The translations under genes and the position numbers were made by a program. Source: Fibrobacterota bacterium (GTDB lineage: Bacteria > Fibrobacterota > Chitinivibrionia > Chitinivibrionales > FEN-1185). Taken from it: 64,000 bases of DNA. This document shows positions 42,923 through 51,982 of the stretch, in pieces. Location of the stretch: assembly GCA_003165595.1 (NCBI GenBank), contig PLWQ01000013.1, positions 124,001 through 188,000 on the forward strand. The letters are read 5' to 3'. The notes under the pieces were generated by a model. That model was not told the DNA's origin, made no database searches, and was given only the letters and a program-made list of their open reading frames with translations. How positions within the stretch are numbered: position 1 is the stretch's first letter; every line of letters starts with the position of its first letter.

Positions 42923-44071
42923 CTAAAGAACGTCCGCAGGCTTCTTGTTCTTTTTCAAGACAAGAATTATTCCAATTATGGTGAACACGAGAATGGAGTG
43001 CAGAAGAATGAGCACGGAGACAAGCACCGAAGCGAATGAAATGCCCAGCGCTTCTATGCCGAATGCAATTGACACGCCAAAGAGCAGCAAGGTCGCCTGG
43101 TGATTGGTTATACCGAGATCGGCAAGTCGATGATGAAAATGATCCCTGCCGGTATAGTGCAGCCATTGCCCGAAGGTCTTAACTTCGCCGGTTAGAATCC
43201 GAACCACCGTCGTGAGCGTCATATCGAAGATGAGAACGCTCATAATGAGGACCGGGATGACGATGTCGATAATACTTTTGCCCCATTCTCCAAGAATTGC
43301 AAAACTGGCCAGAAGAAACCCGAGAAAGGTACTGCCGCTGTCCCCGAGAAAAACAAGGGCGGGTTTGCCTTTCCTGAAATTGTACGGAAGAAACCCGGCG
43401 CAGCTTCCCGTGATAGCAAGCGCAAGGAACATCAGATAATATTGCTTTGTTAGAATAGCAATGAGCGAGAAGAACAGGGTGTAGATGATGCTGCTGCCCG
43501 ACGCGAGCCCGTCCATGCCGTCGATGAAGTTCATGGAATTCGTTATGCCGATAATCCACACCATGGTGATAATGGTTTCCGTGATAATACCACCCAGGAA
43601 AGCGGGGACAAATGTCACATGAATCCCGTACACCACGAGTAGGAGCGCAGCGGCAACCTGAACGAGGAGTCGAAAGAAAGCGGAAATCCCCCAGATGTCG
43701 TCGGCCAGCCCCACAAGGAAAATTACGGTGCTTGCAACGAGAATAACCTTTACTTCCACCGAAAAATGAAAACTGAGCAGCATTATTGCAACAAACGCAA
43801 TGTAAATCCCGATTCCGCCGGTAAGCGGCGTCGCGCGTTCGTGCGTTTTACGCTTCTCATTTGGAGAGTCAACCAGGCCAATCCGGTGCCCCAGCGAAAT
43901 GAGCGCCGGCATGACCGCAGCAGCAATGAGAAAGCTTGATAACAGCAAGTAGATGCTGTAATAGCGCGCCCTGGCTTCGGCGGCATGATGCACGAAGGGC
44001 ACGAAAAGAATCGCGAGGCCGGCCAGCGACAGGATTGAATATAATGTCATTATGCGTACACCGCTGGCCAT
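42923..44071 (-). CDS. WecA/TagO-like polyprenyl-phosphate sugar-1-phosphate transferase
   Basis: 382 residues from ATG 44071 (GAGGGA upstream; the next ATG is 44050). Eleven or so membrane segments carry the PNPT-family motifs: 'HERATPLTGGIGIYIAF', 'GLADDIWG', 'NSMNFIDGMDGLASG', 'FLGDSGSTFLGFLLAS' and the C-terminal 'HYTGRDHFHHRLADLG'. It would start glycan assembly by moving a HexNAc-1-phosphate from its UDP-sugar to undecaprenyl phosphate. The start overlaps the PIG-L gene end by a few bases relative to longer frames, so the two are coupled. Confidence 0.92.
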   Translation of the reverse strand: MASGVRIMTLYSILSLAGLAILFVPFVHHAAEARARYYSIYLLLSSFLIAAAVMPALISLGHRIGLVDSPNEKRKTHERATPLTGGIGIYIAFVAIMLLSFHFSVEVKVILVASTVIFLVGLADDIWGISAFFRLLVQVAAALLLVVYGIHVTFVPAFLGGIITETIITMVWIIGITNSMNFIDGMDGLASGSSIIYTLFFSLIAILTKQYYLMFLALAITGSCAGFLPYNFRKGKPALVFLGDSGSTFLGFLLASFAILGEWGKSIIDIVIPVLIMSVLIFDMTLTTVVRILTGEVKTFGQWLHYTGRDHFHHRLADLGITNHQATLLLFGVSIAFGIEALGISFASVLVSVLILLHSILVFTIIGIILVLKKNKKPADVL

Positions 44072-44084
44072 GACCGGTTTTCCC

Positions 44085-44714
44085 TCAGGGGGCAATGAAC
44101 ATTCGCAGCGACACAAAGCCTTCGGCATCGCGAACCCGGCTCTGCGTGCCGCGGAATGTTGCAGTGGCTTTTGCTATCGCGAGAATCGACTGGTGCTTTA
44201 CGTTGGTCTTCATTATCTGGGATTTGTGGCACGAAAGCGTATGGAGCTTCTCCTTGATGTGGTCGCCGATGTCGACGTACACGTTGGGAGCAAAGTTGAT
44301 GGTGGTGGGGCCTTCGTAGAAAAGGACGTTGGGCACGTTACGAGTTGCAACGACCGTGCATTCGCTCACGTGACGGTGGTCTTGGTGGGTGTCTTTGCCG
44401 TGATGGACAAACACGAAAGTGGGGGACACTTTCACGACAATAGCCTCGATCTCCTGGATGACGTTCTCGTAGAATGGCAGTTTTGTGTCGGTAAAGTTTC
44501 CCCAGAAGACTTCCGCGGTTCGCATGGATTCGGCTGCGCGCAACTGTTCCTTTCTGCGGACTGCAAAGTCGCCTCCGGCGTTGCCGCTGGTCAATATCAG
44601 AAGATAGACCTTGTGCCCGCGGCTGGAAAGTTTGTGAAGCGTTCCGCCGCACCCGAATTCGATGTCGTCGGGATGAGATCCGATGGCAAGAACGTTCATT
44701 TTCGGCACAGGCAT
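44085..44714 (-). CDS. PIG-L/LmbE-family deacetylase
   Basis: 209 residues; AAGGA precedes the ATG by 7 bases. 'AIGSHPDDIEFGCGG' (from residue 11) holds the zinc ligands His14 and Asp17, and 'HHGKDTHQDHRHV' the third. The family removes N-acetyl groups from GlcNAc-containing lipids or small molecules. Directly upstream of the WecA/TagO-like transferase, it may deacetylate the first HexNAc of the lipid-linked glycan or its precursor. A promoter candidate at 44771-44800 suggests it heads this operon. Confidence 0.9.
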   Translation of the reverse strand: MPVPKMNVLAIGSHPDDIEFGCGGTLHKLSSRGHKVYLLILTSGNAGGDFAVRRKEQLRAAESMRTAEVFWGNFTDTKLPFYENVIQEIEAIVVKVSPTFVFVHHGKDTHQDHRHVSECTVVATRNVPNVLFYEGPTTINFAPNVYVDIGDHIKEKLHTLSCHKSQIMKTNVKHQSILAIAKATATFRGTQSRVRDAEGFVSLRMFIAP

Positions 44715-44770
44715 TGTCGTGTCCTTGGAAATGGATCAACGTAATTGGAGAGAAACCGGACCCTTTCATA

Positions 44771-44800
44771 ATTAAACCATGAGTGAAGAAAGTCTGTCAA
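44771..44800 (-). promoter_or_regulatory. Candidate sigma70 promoter for the PIG-L/WecA-like operon
   Basis: Minus strand perfect TTGACA (44795-44800), 18-base spacer, TTTAAT (44771-44776). The PIG-L start is 57 bases downstream of the -10 box. Confidence 0.5.
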
Positions 44801-44960
44801 GTGGAAAACTCACAAGCGGTTGATGGAAGTCGTTGCAAATCAATGAAAATGGGCTCCAAGGGTTATTGACGGGACCGATCTTAACAGGACAACTATTTAC
44901 CTCTGCGATTGATCAATGGTATGGGCTCCTGGGAAAAGGGGACGATGGCAGAAGTTTCTC

Positions 44961-46553
44961 CTAATAAAAGAATGGCTCTTCAACCGTAGAAACGGATGCC
45001 GGCAGCGCAAGATCCTCCGGATATATCCTTTTGGAGAAGGAATGGTAGACCATGAACGGCGGTAACGGATCTTTCCGGAACTTTACTCTTAATGCAGCCA
45101 TTTTTTCCGTAAAAATATCTGCACTGCGCGCATTGTCGTTTGTAACATAGAAGACATTGCTTTCCTTGTTTACGATATTCGTGTAGAAAGGATACACATC
45201 CTTTGATTTTGGATGCACCGAGGAGAGGTCAAGGGTCGGCGAAACAACGATTTTTTCTCCGGACAAGAATATAACCGGATAGGCCACCCAATATCCTGCA
45301 TATCCCCGGCGCAGGTTTTGGGAGAGTAAAAAGGCCGCAAGTCTCTCATAAGGGGGCGATTTGATCTCAGAGCATAACAGCACACCGGCAAGGTTTACGC
45401 TCAGAAGAAATGTCAGCATTGAAATCGCCAGCAATCGGTTCTTTTGCCCTACCCGTGCCAGGGAAGTGGCCAGAAGAATCGCTGCAGCGGGCCACAAAGG
45501 GACGAGATACCTGGGGCTGGCCATGAATCCGAACAAAGCGAATAAGATGCTGAATCCAGCCAGATAGACCGGGATTTCCATCCAGCCGTTTTTCCGTGTT
45601 CTTAGTGCATAAAACGCTAGAGGCGCCAGGTAAATGGCGCAAACACAGTATTTGAACAGCTTGATATTCTCCATCAATGGATTGGCTGCGCTGAAAATCG
45701 CAAGAACGCCGGATAGGACATACATCAAGGCGGATGGAATACTATGTATGTAGTTGACAAAATACCTCATAAGCATATTCAAGAATCCGGCGGATGCAAG
45801 GCCGGAATGAAAATCTGACCTGGTAGCTCCAAAAGGCCGGCTGCCAAGGCTCAAGAATGTGGCGAGGGGATGCTGAATATTGTACACCACGAGCGGAGCC
45901 GATCCGATCACGCAGAAAAATATCAGCCACAGAAATCTGTAAGGCAAGCATTTCGCTTTTCTCCGGAGAAGAACTGTCCAGGAGGTGAGAACATATGGTA
46001 TGATTAGGGGTGAGATCCAGAATGCAAAACCGGAAACAAGCCCCAAGATGGCGAACCGTGCTTTCCACCTGTTCTCGATTTCGTCCCGGGAAAGCACATC
46101 GGTCAAGTAAAGGACAAGGGCTCCAAAGGCCAAAGTCTCTGGATATGCGCCTCGGGTATCAATCGTGAACAACGTAACGAAGACCGGCGAAACGGCAAGA
46201 AGAACTCCCGTGAGGAGTCCCGCGGCCGCACCGTGCAACCTGACTGCAAGTTTACAGGTAAAGAACATGGTCATGAGCAGAAGGGGGAAAGTGGCAAGCT
46301 TAAAAGTGAGGGCCGAGATCCCGAACAACGCAAAATTTATAGCGGCCAGGTAGGAGATGAACGCACCGCAATACTGATATTCCCAAATGAAATTCGGAAA
46401 CGCGCCTTTTAGAATGTGTGTTGCCATCAGCCCGGGAACGGCCTGGTCCGCGTTCACGCCGTTCAGGCACGTAAGGAGCAGCCCCAGCCTGAACGCAAGC
46501 GCGGCCAGGATGATCGAGAGCCACGATAGTTCAAGCTTGGTTTTTTCTGTCAT
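44961..46553 (-). CDS. GT39/ArnT-like membrane glycosyltransferase
   Basis: 530 residues from ATG 46553. About ten transmembrane segments follow a short start; 'GVNADQAVPGLMATHIL' in the first periplasmic loop carries the acidic residue of GT-C enzymes, and 'DTRGAYPETLAFGAL' fits the family's second loop. A C-terminal soluble periplasmic domain (about 400-530) follows. Such enzymes take a polyprenyl-linked sugar and transfer it to a glycan, lipid A or protein in the periplasm. It is on its own between two gaps of more than 200 bases. Two TTGACA boxes at 46692-46697 and 46708-46713 (minus) lie upstream without a good -10. Confidence 0.8.
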   Translation of the reverse strand: MTEKTKLELSWLSIILAALAFRLGLLLTCLNGVNADQAVPGLMATHILKGAFPNFIWEYQYCGAFISYLAAINFALFGISALTFKLATFPLLLMTMFFTCKLAVRLHGAAAGLLTGVLLAVSPVFVTLFTIDTRGAYPETLAFGALVLYLTDVLSRDEIENRWKARFAILGLVSGFAFWISPLIIPYVLTSWTVLLRRKAKCLPYRFLWLIFFCVIGSAPLVVYNIQHPLATFLSLGSRPFGATRSDFHSGLASAGFLNMLMRYFVNYIHSIPSALMYVLSGVLAIFSAANPLMENIKLFKYCVCAIYLAPLAFYALRTRKNGWMEIPVYLAGFSILFALFGFMASPRYLVPLWPAAAILLATSLARVGQKNRLLAISMLTFLLSVNLAGVLLCSEIKSPPYERLAAFLLSQNLRRGYAGYWVAYPVIFLSGEKIVVSPTLDLSSVHPKSKDVYPFYTNIVNKESNVFYVTNDNARSADIFTEKMAALRVKFRKDPLPPFMVYHSFSKRIYPEDLALPASVSTVEEPFFY

Positions 46554-46793
46554 CCGGTTTCCGGATTCTAGCGGGATTGCTGGATTATGACAATGGGTTT
46601 GTTGAGCCTGGAAAATCGGATCCCGACGGGGACGACGCTGACACGCAAAGACAACCTTCAATCGGCAAGATACCACTAAAGATATTCATGCTGTCAAATT
46701 ATATTATTGTCAATGATTGCGTGAAAGGTAATTTCGCCTTGGCCTTTGGGTAGAAATGCGGCTTGCGGTGATTGTCTTTTGGGAGGCTCAACA

Positions 46794-46886
46794 ATGCGCC
46801 GATTGATGCTCGTGCCGCTGTTCGTTCCAATGCAAGGCGTTCCCGGTCTGACCCATAAATTTCGGGATAAAGCGGAGTTTAGATGA
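46794..46886 (+). CDS. Possible 30-residue leader peptide upstream of the FkbM gene
   Basis: ATG 46794 is preceded by GGGAGG with a 7-base spacer and opens 30 codons (MRRLMLVPLFVPMQGVPGLT, then HKFRDKAEFR), ending 31 bases before the FkbM-family start. The ribosome binding site is as good as any in the window. There is no family match and a chance frame cannot be excluded. Confidence 0.25.
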   Translation: MRRLMLVPLFVPMQGVPGLTHKFRDKAEFR

Positions 46887-46917
46887 CTCACAAGCATGCC
46901 GGAAGGCCGGAGACAGC

Positions 46918-47739
46918 ATGAGAAAGATCAATCGCTTACCGCTCTTCTTCAGATATTGCCATCCGCGGTACTATCCGAACGGGATTCTCATTTTGGCCGC
47001 CCTGGGCATCTACGAGATAGCAAGCAGAACGCGCTGGTGCAGACCCTTGGTTGTTGTGATGTCGAGGCAATCGATTGTCCTGCGCCTTGCGGGCCAGAGA
47101 TTTTCCATACCCTTCTTTCCAGGCGATGTCGGCGTGATCTTCGATTGCTTTATCGGAGAGATGTACGGGAATGATCCGCGGTTTGTTCCGGCGCAGGGAT
47201 TCACGTGCCTCGACATCGGAGCCAATATCGGCGCCGTGTCCGCACGCTGGCGGGCGACGAATTCCGAGGGAACCATCATTGCCGTTGAGCCCCATCCGCG
47301 CACCTTTGCGCGACTCGTTCGAAACAAGCGCCTTAACAATTGGGATAATGTCGAGTGCGTGAATGCGGCAATCAGCTTCTGCTCGGGGAAAGTTTCCATC
47401 GACTTGTCGCAGGCACTCACCATGGCGGTAGTCGGCGCGACTCCCGGGTTTTCCGAGGAAGTTACGTCGCTGACTCTTGACGATCTGGTGCAGAGCCGCG
47501 GAATTCACACGATACACCTGTGCAAGATCGACGTCGAAGGACACGAAGACGAGGTCCTGAGAGGGGCAGTCCGGTCGCTGCCCTGGATAGAGCGGTTGAT
47601 CCTGGAGTTTCATTCACGGGAATTGCGCAATGCGGTTGTCTCCCGGTTGGAGAATAATTTTGAAATTGTGAGGGAAACGCAAGGGAAAATAGGATTGATC
47701 TTCGCTGTGAACAAAGGGGCTGGGCTTCACCGAAGTTGA
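46918..47739 (+). CDS. FkbM-family methyltransferase
   Basis: 273 residues from ATG 46918 (GGAG 8 bases upstream). 'TCLDIGANIGAVSARW' is motif I of the SAM fold, 'IIAVEPHPRTFARLVRNKRL' motif II, and 'LCKIDVEGHEDEVLRGA' the diagnostic FkbM I-D-V-E-G-x-E segment. FkbM enzymes O-methylate sugars or polyketides; here a sugar hydroxyl in the surface glycan is likely. It is a single plus-strand gene among minus-strand genes and its last 13 bases overlap the convergent GT9 gene. Confidence 0.88.
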   Translation: MRKINRLPLFFRYCHPRYYPNGILILAALGIYEIASRTRWCRPLVVVMSRQSIVLRLAGQRFSIPFFPGDVGVIFDCFIGEMYGNDPRFVPAQGFTCLDIGANIGAVSARWRATNSEGTIIAVEPHPRTFARLVRNKRLNNWDNVECVNAAISFCSGKVSIDLSQALTMAVVGATPGFSEEVTSLTLDDLVQSRGIHTIHLCKIDVEGHEDEVLRGAVRSLPWIERLILEFHSRELRNAVVSRLENNFEIVRETQGKIGLIFAVNKGAGLHRS

Positions 47740-48842
47740 ACGGCTTTTCCTACAGCGCCCAGCATGTCGTCCACCGAAATCAGGTTCATGCAATCGTGGG
47801 TCTTTATCCTGCATATTCCGCTATTGCAAGGCATGCACGGCAGGTTCTTCCGAACGACTATGTTTCTGTCGCCCAGAGGCCACCACCGCTCCGGAATGGT
47901 CGGCCCCATGGTGGAGACGGTGGGTACGCCCAAGGCTGCGGCCAGGTGCAGCGTTCCGGAATTATTGCAGACGAAAACGGTGCATCGCTTCAGGAACGCC
48001 ATTAATGTACCGAGCGATTCCGAATGGTAAATACGCGGCTCGCTCCGCATGAGTTCTCCTATTTCGTGCGCCCTTTTTCCGTCTGCATCCGCTGCGAGGA
48101 GCACAACTTTGGCTTTCCTGGAAAGAAGATCGGCAAGCGCCGCAAAATTGCGGGCGGGCCATCGCTGCGTGGGGTAGTGGCCGCTTGGTTGAAGGGCGAT
48201 GACAACATCATTTCTGCCGATGTTTTCCTTCTGGAAAAAGGCTTCTACCTCCTTGCAGATTCTGTCAGAAGCTTTCAATGCGGGAACGGTTGACGGAATG
48301 GTTACTCCAAGCGATTCCACGATTCCCCACAGCTCTACCGCTTTGTGACCAATTCGTCCAACAGGCCGAACGAAGTTGTCGAACAAAACTCCTCTGCCCT
48401 GCGTGTCGAATCCTACCGTATGTTTGCTATTGGAAAAGAATGCAATCAGTGCCGGTCTCAAAGTAAAATCGGTAGTGAAATCGACAGTTAAATCGAAGCG
48501 CTCTTGCCTCAATCGACGGATTGTACCGAGAAAAGAGCGCAATCCTCTGCCGGGATCCAAAACGGCCCGGTCGACGACGCCGGTTTCCAACAGGAATTCC
48601 CGGACGTACTTGTTGCATAGCCCAACCAGTTCCGCTTTGTCGTACCATGACCTGAGCGCTCCAAGGGCCGGCTGGGATAGAACATTGTCTCCGAGCCGAG
48701 GTTGGCAGATGATGAGTATCTTGCCGACCTTGCCGTGGTCCAGCCGGAGACGGCGATTTCCCGCACGTACGAAGCGGAACGCGATCTTGAGAATCGGCCT
48801 GCGCACAACCAGATACACGGTTCTCAGATTTTCTCTGTTCAT
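47727..48842 (-). CDS. GT9 heptosyltransferase-family protein
   Basis: 371 residues. 'KILIICQPRLGDNVLSQPAL' with its R-x-G-D loop and the C-terminal 'CNNSGTLHLAAALGVPTVST' are family-9 signatures; 'ALQPSGHYPTQRW' is the phosphate-binding loop. A Cys-rich tail (CMPCNSGICRIKTHDC) parallels that of the GT9 at 33319-34404. It probably adds a heptose-type sugar to a lipid or glycan core. Its start overlaps the methyltransferase gene stop by 4 bases. Confidence 0.87.
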   Translation of the reverse strand: MNRENLRTVYLVVRRPILKIAFRFVRAGNRRLRLDHGKVGKILIICQPRLGDNVLSQPALGALRSWYDKAELVGLCNKYVREFLLETGVVDRAVLDPGRGLRSFLGTIRRLRQERFDLTVDFTTDFTLRPALIAFFSNSKHTVGFDTQGRGVLFDNFVRPVGRIGHKAVELWGIVESLGVTIPSTVPALKASDRICKEVEAFFQKENIGRNDVVIALQPSGHYPTQRWPARNFAALADLLSRKAKVVLLAADADGKRAHEIGELMRSEPRIYHSESLGTLMAFLKRCTVFVCNNSGTLHLAAALGVPTVSTMGPTIPERWWPLGDRNIVVRKNLPCMPCNSGICRIKTHDCMNLISVDDMLGAVGKAVQLR

Positions 48843-49657
48843 CGGGCTTTGCGCGCGTACACGCGTATTCCTTCCCCAACATTTTTGTTGAACAGCCGGT
48901 AGACAATAATTGTCGCACTATCAATGAGTTTTTTCCAAATTGAGATCTGGGCGATGTCCGGGCCAATGGACACGATTTCGAATCCCGATTTGTTAAGGAT
49001 GGCGGAAAGGGTTGACTGGGAGAAATGGGAGAGGTGCAATTCTTTGTGCGTGGGCGAAAACAAACGGTACGGCCTTCTGCGGACCAACGGATAGAGGATC
49101 CGCATGATGGTGTTGTTTACGTTTGGCACTCCAACCACAAGCAAACCGTCCGGCCGGAGCAATTGGCGCGCCTTTTCCAGACAAGCCAAGGGATTCGGCA
49201 TGTGCTCCAGCGTGTGCCACAGGGTGATAACGTCAAATGAATCCAACCCCGATGGAAAATCCTCAAGCGGTCCGTGAAAGATGTTGAGCGACAGCTTCTC
49301 CTTTGCAAAATGGCAGATATATTCGGAAACTTCGGTGCCGTGAACATCGAACCCTGCGCTGCGCGCGAGATCCAAAAACGTGCCGAGCCCGCATCCTACG
49401 TCGAGCAGCCGGCCTTGCTTCTTGTACCGCATCAGGTCTTTGAGTCGCTTTTTCCACATGGACAAACGAGGCCTCTCCTGCGTGTCGCGCCATTCCTTGT
49501 AGTAATCTTCGGCGTAATGGTCTTCGAGGGCTTGAGGTAACGGCGTCACATGAACAAAGCCGCATCGTGAACACCGCACAACCGTGTAGGGCGGCTCGCA
49601 TCGCTCCACGACCGTTGACTCGTCGGAACCACATATGATGCAGACAGGATTACTCAT
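48839..49657 (-). CDS. SAM-dependent methyltransferase with N-terminal zinc ribbon
   Basis: 272 residues. The front has paired cysteines ('CIICGS' and 'CSRCGF') forming a zinc ribbon, then the class I motif 'LLDVGCGLGTFLDLA' and 'DVITLWHTLEHMPNP'. The layout matches sugar C-methyltransferase-like and general type-12 methyltransferases found in capsule loci. The protein at 58313-59263 has the same architecture, so they are probably paralogues. It overlaps both neighbours by four bases, between GT4 and GT9 genes. Confidence 0.85.
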   Translation of the reverse strand: MSNPVCIICGSDESTVVERCEPPYTVVRCSRCGFVHVTPLPQALEDHYAEDYYKEWRDTQERPRLSMWKKRLKDLMRYKKQGRLLDVGCGLGTFLDLARSAGFDVHGTEVSEYICHFAKEKLSLNIFHGPLEDFPSGLDSFDVITLWHTLEHMPNPLACLEKARQLLRPDGLLVVGVPNVNNTIMRILYPLVRRRPYRLFSPTHKELHLSHFSQSTLSAILNKSGFEIVSIGPDIAQISIWKKLIDSATIIVYRLFNKNVGEGIRVYARKAR

Positions 49658-50751
49658 GGGAGCTCTTTGTAGAGGGCTTCAATTGAAGCCACATTGTCCT
49701 TGATGTCAAATTTCTCCTGCGCGAGTCTTCTGCCTTTGCTGCCCAATTGTTTTCTCAGAAGTTCATTTGATGCGAGCGTGCACATTGCATTGGAAAGGGA
49801 CGTAACGTCGCAAGGGGGAATCAGTTTCCCGTTCACACCATCGATCACCGCTTCCCGATTGCCGCCGATGTCCGTGGCTATCACCGGTTTGCCGGAAGCC
49901 ATCGCTTCGATGATAACTCGCGACAGCCCTTCGACGTATGAAGTGGCGAGCACGAAAACATCGAAGCTGGCCATAACGCGGGGAATGTCGCTGCGGAACC
50001 CGGTAAAGATAGTGCTCGCCTCCAGCCCGTGATCGGCGGCGAGCTTTTTCAAATACGACGCGTACTGGGACGTGCCGGTTCCGACAATCATGAAGATTAG
50101 TCTGTTTTTGAAACGTGCCGCGGTTTCGGCGGCCGCATGAATAAAGATATCCTGCCCCTTTCTCGGCAGCAATTGTCCCATTGTGCCAAAGATGATTTTG
50201 TCAGAGATATTGAATTCGTTTTTCACAGATTCGCCGGACACTTGCGGCGAAAATACGGTGATGTCCACGGCATTATGGATAATGCGAATCTTGGAATTTG
50301 ATAAGTACGATTTTCCAAAACGTGAGGCTGCCGAGTGTGAGACTGCAATAATTCTCGACGACAGCGCATACAGCAGTTCTTCATATAGTCGGTTGCCGCG
50401 GTCGCCAACGCGAATATGCCAGATGAGCGGGGTGCGGGTGATGCGCGCAGCGATGCCCAAATAGAAAACCTGGCGCGCGCTGTCCGCGTGGACAATGGAT
50501 ATGTGGTATCTTCGAATGATTGAAACGAGTTTCGCAATGGATGAAAAATTAGACGCGGCGAGTTTGGGCGTGGCGACCACTTCAGTTACTATTCCAAGGG
50601 ATTTTGCCGCGTCGGCAAAATCGCCCTTGTCCGGACATACAAGAACGGGATTGAACGTGGCACGGTCAATCTTTGTGAGCAATAACAGGAGACTTTGCTG
50701 GCCTCCTCCCACCGAACGGCCGGAAATTGAACTGTACAAAATGTTAATCAT
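49654..50751 (-). CDS. GT4-family glycosyltransferase
   Basis: 365 residues from ATG 50751 (a GTG five codons earlier is also possible). 'MINILYSSISGRSVGGGQQS' is the acceptor-side N-terminus; the donor side has 'FGTMGQLLPRKGQDIFIHAA' and 'ATSYVEGLSRVIIEAMASGK'. It probably extends a lipid-linked oligosaccharide. Start and stop are tightly packed with another GT4 upstream and the methyltransferase downstream. Confidence 0.88.
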   Translation of the reverse strand: MINILYSSISGRSVGGGQQSLLLLLTKIDRATFNPVLVCPDKGDFADAAKSLGIVTEVVATPKLAASNFSSIAKLVSIIRRYHISIVHADSARQVFYLGIAARITRTPLIWHIRVGDRGNRLYEELLYALSSRIIAVSHSAASRFGKSYLSNSKIRIIHNAVDITVFSPQVSGESVKNEFNISDKIIFGTMGQLLPRKGQDIFIHAAAETAARFKNRLIFMIVGTGTSQYASYLKKLAADHGLEASTIFTGFRSDIPRVMASFDVFVLATSYVEGLSRVIIEAMASGKPVIATDIGGNREAVIDGVNGKLIPPCDVTSLSNAMCTLASNELLRKQLGSKGRRLAQEKFDIKDNVASIEALYKELP

Positions 50752-50772
50752 TGGCTCTTGTGGCACCTCTAC

Positions 50773-51885
50773 TCAACAACGCAAAAAAGAATGATACAAT
50801 AATTCTATCTTTCGAAGCATTAATTTTTCTGTGAACTTTTCTTGATATCGTGTACGGCCATTTTCCCCCAGTTCTGCGCATTTCCGGCGATTTCCTAGAA
50901 GCGACAGTATCGCTCCCGCCAGTGCCTCGTGGTTTGCAGGCGGAACTAGAAGTCCAGTCACATTGTCCTCTATCACTTCCGGGATGCCGCCAAGGATTGT
51001 GCCGATCGCAGGTTTGCCCGCAGCCATGGCCTCAATAATTGAAATGCCGAGGCCTTCACGCCCGCTGGATGGAAGCACAAATATGTCCATTAAGTTCAAC
51101 ATGACGGGGATATCCTGTCTTCTGCCGGCAAAAATAATGGATGAGGAAATGCGCAGGTTACCAGCCATGGCTTGCAGGGCTGGACGCATGGGACCATCGC
51201 CGACCAATAAGAACTTTACGGAAGGATAATGGTCTAAGACAATGCGGGCGGCCTGTATCAGATAGGCATGCCCCTTGTGTTCGAATAGATTCGCCACACT
51301 GCCAACGACAGGTTCCTTGGTCAGAATATTGAATTGTTGTTTTAGAGTTTCAGCACCGGTCTCAACCGTCCTGATTTCTGGAATGCCGTTGTAAATCACT
51401 TCGCATTTCCACGCGGGAATCTTTTCGCGATCTTGCACGTGATCGGCTACAGCGCGAGAGCAACAAACAACCCGTTTTGTGTATGTTCCAAGCAATCGTT
51501 CGACAGCAAAATGTCTCTTGCGATACCCATAATAGGTGCTGTGGACATGGTGAATAATGACTTCTGTTTGCGCAAGCAGCCCGGCGATTCTGCCCACAAC
51601 GCCGGCAAAGTATCCGTGTGTATGGATGATGCCGACTTTTTCAATTCTCAGCCTGAGGATAAGCTTGAGAAGTCTGGATAAATCGAAATAGCTCGTGATG
51701 CCAAGAATTTCCACACGAACGCCCTGCCGGACGAGGTAGTCCGCGATGAGGCCTCCTCGCGATACGCAAAAAACAGAAACATCGAAGTGTGTTTTATCAA
51801 GGTGAAGAGCAAGAGACGCGATTACCTGTTCCATGCCTCCCAATTTCAGATCTTCGACAAGATGAAGAACCATTACTCTTGGCAT
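50773..51885 (-). CDS. GT4-family glycosyltransferase
   Basis: 370 residues from ATG 51885. 'MPRVMVLHLVEDLKLGGMEQ' and 'PSSGREGLGISIIEAMAAGK' are the GT4 N-terminal and EX7E-type segments; 'GSVANLFEHKGHAYLIQAAR' is the donor-binding turn. It is 21 bases from the downstream GT4. Sequence cannot give its sugar specificity. Confidence 0.88.
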   Translation of the reverse strand: MPRVMVLHLVEDLKLGGMEQVIASLALHLDKTHFDVSVFCVSRGGLIADYLVRQGVRVEILGITSYFDLSRLLKLILRLRIEKVGIIHTHGYFAGVVGRIAGLLAQTEVIIHHVHSTYYGYRKRHFAVERLLGTYTKRVVCCSRAVADHVQDREKIPAWKCEVIYNGIPEIRTVETGAETLKQQFNILTKEPVVGSVANLFEHKGHAYLIQAARIVLDHYPSVKFLLVGDGPMRPALQAMAGNLRISSSIIFAGRRQDIPVMLNLMDIFVLPSSGREGLGISIIEAMAAGKPAIGTILGGIPEVIEDNVTGLLVPPANHEALAGAILSLLGNRRKCAELGENGRTRYQEKFTEKLMLRKIELLYHSFLRC

Positions 51886-51982
51886 GTCGGAACCCCTGCT
51901 ATTTCCTATGGCCACGGTTCTTTACCCCTGCGAACATCGTGGCCAATGGCTCACAATGGAAAAACTTCCGCAGGCGTCGGCG

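Noticed and set aside
46692-46713. Two TTGACA boxes as a tandem promoter for the GT39 gene
   Set aside because: Neither has a good -10 at 16-18 bases; kept only as a remark.
46694-46897. 67-codon minus-strand frame in the gap before the FkbM gene
   Set aside because: No ribosome site and no resemblance to a known family; it lies opposite a short frame with a better start.
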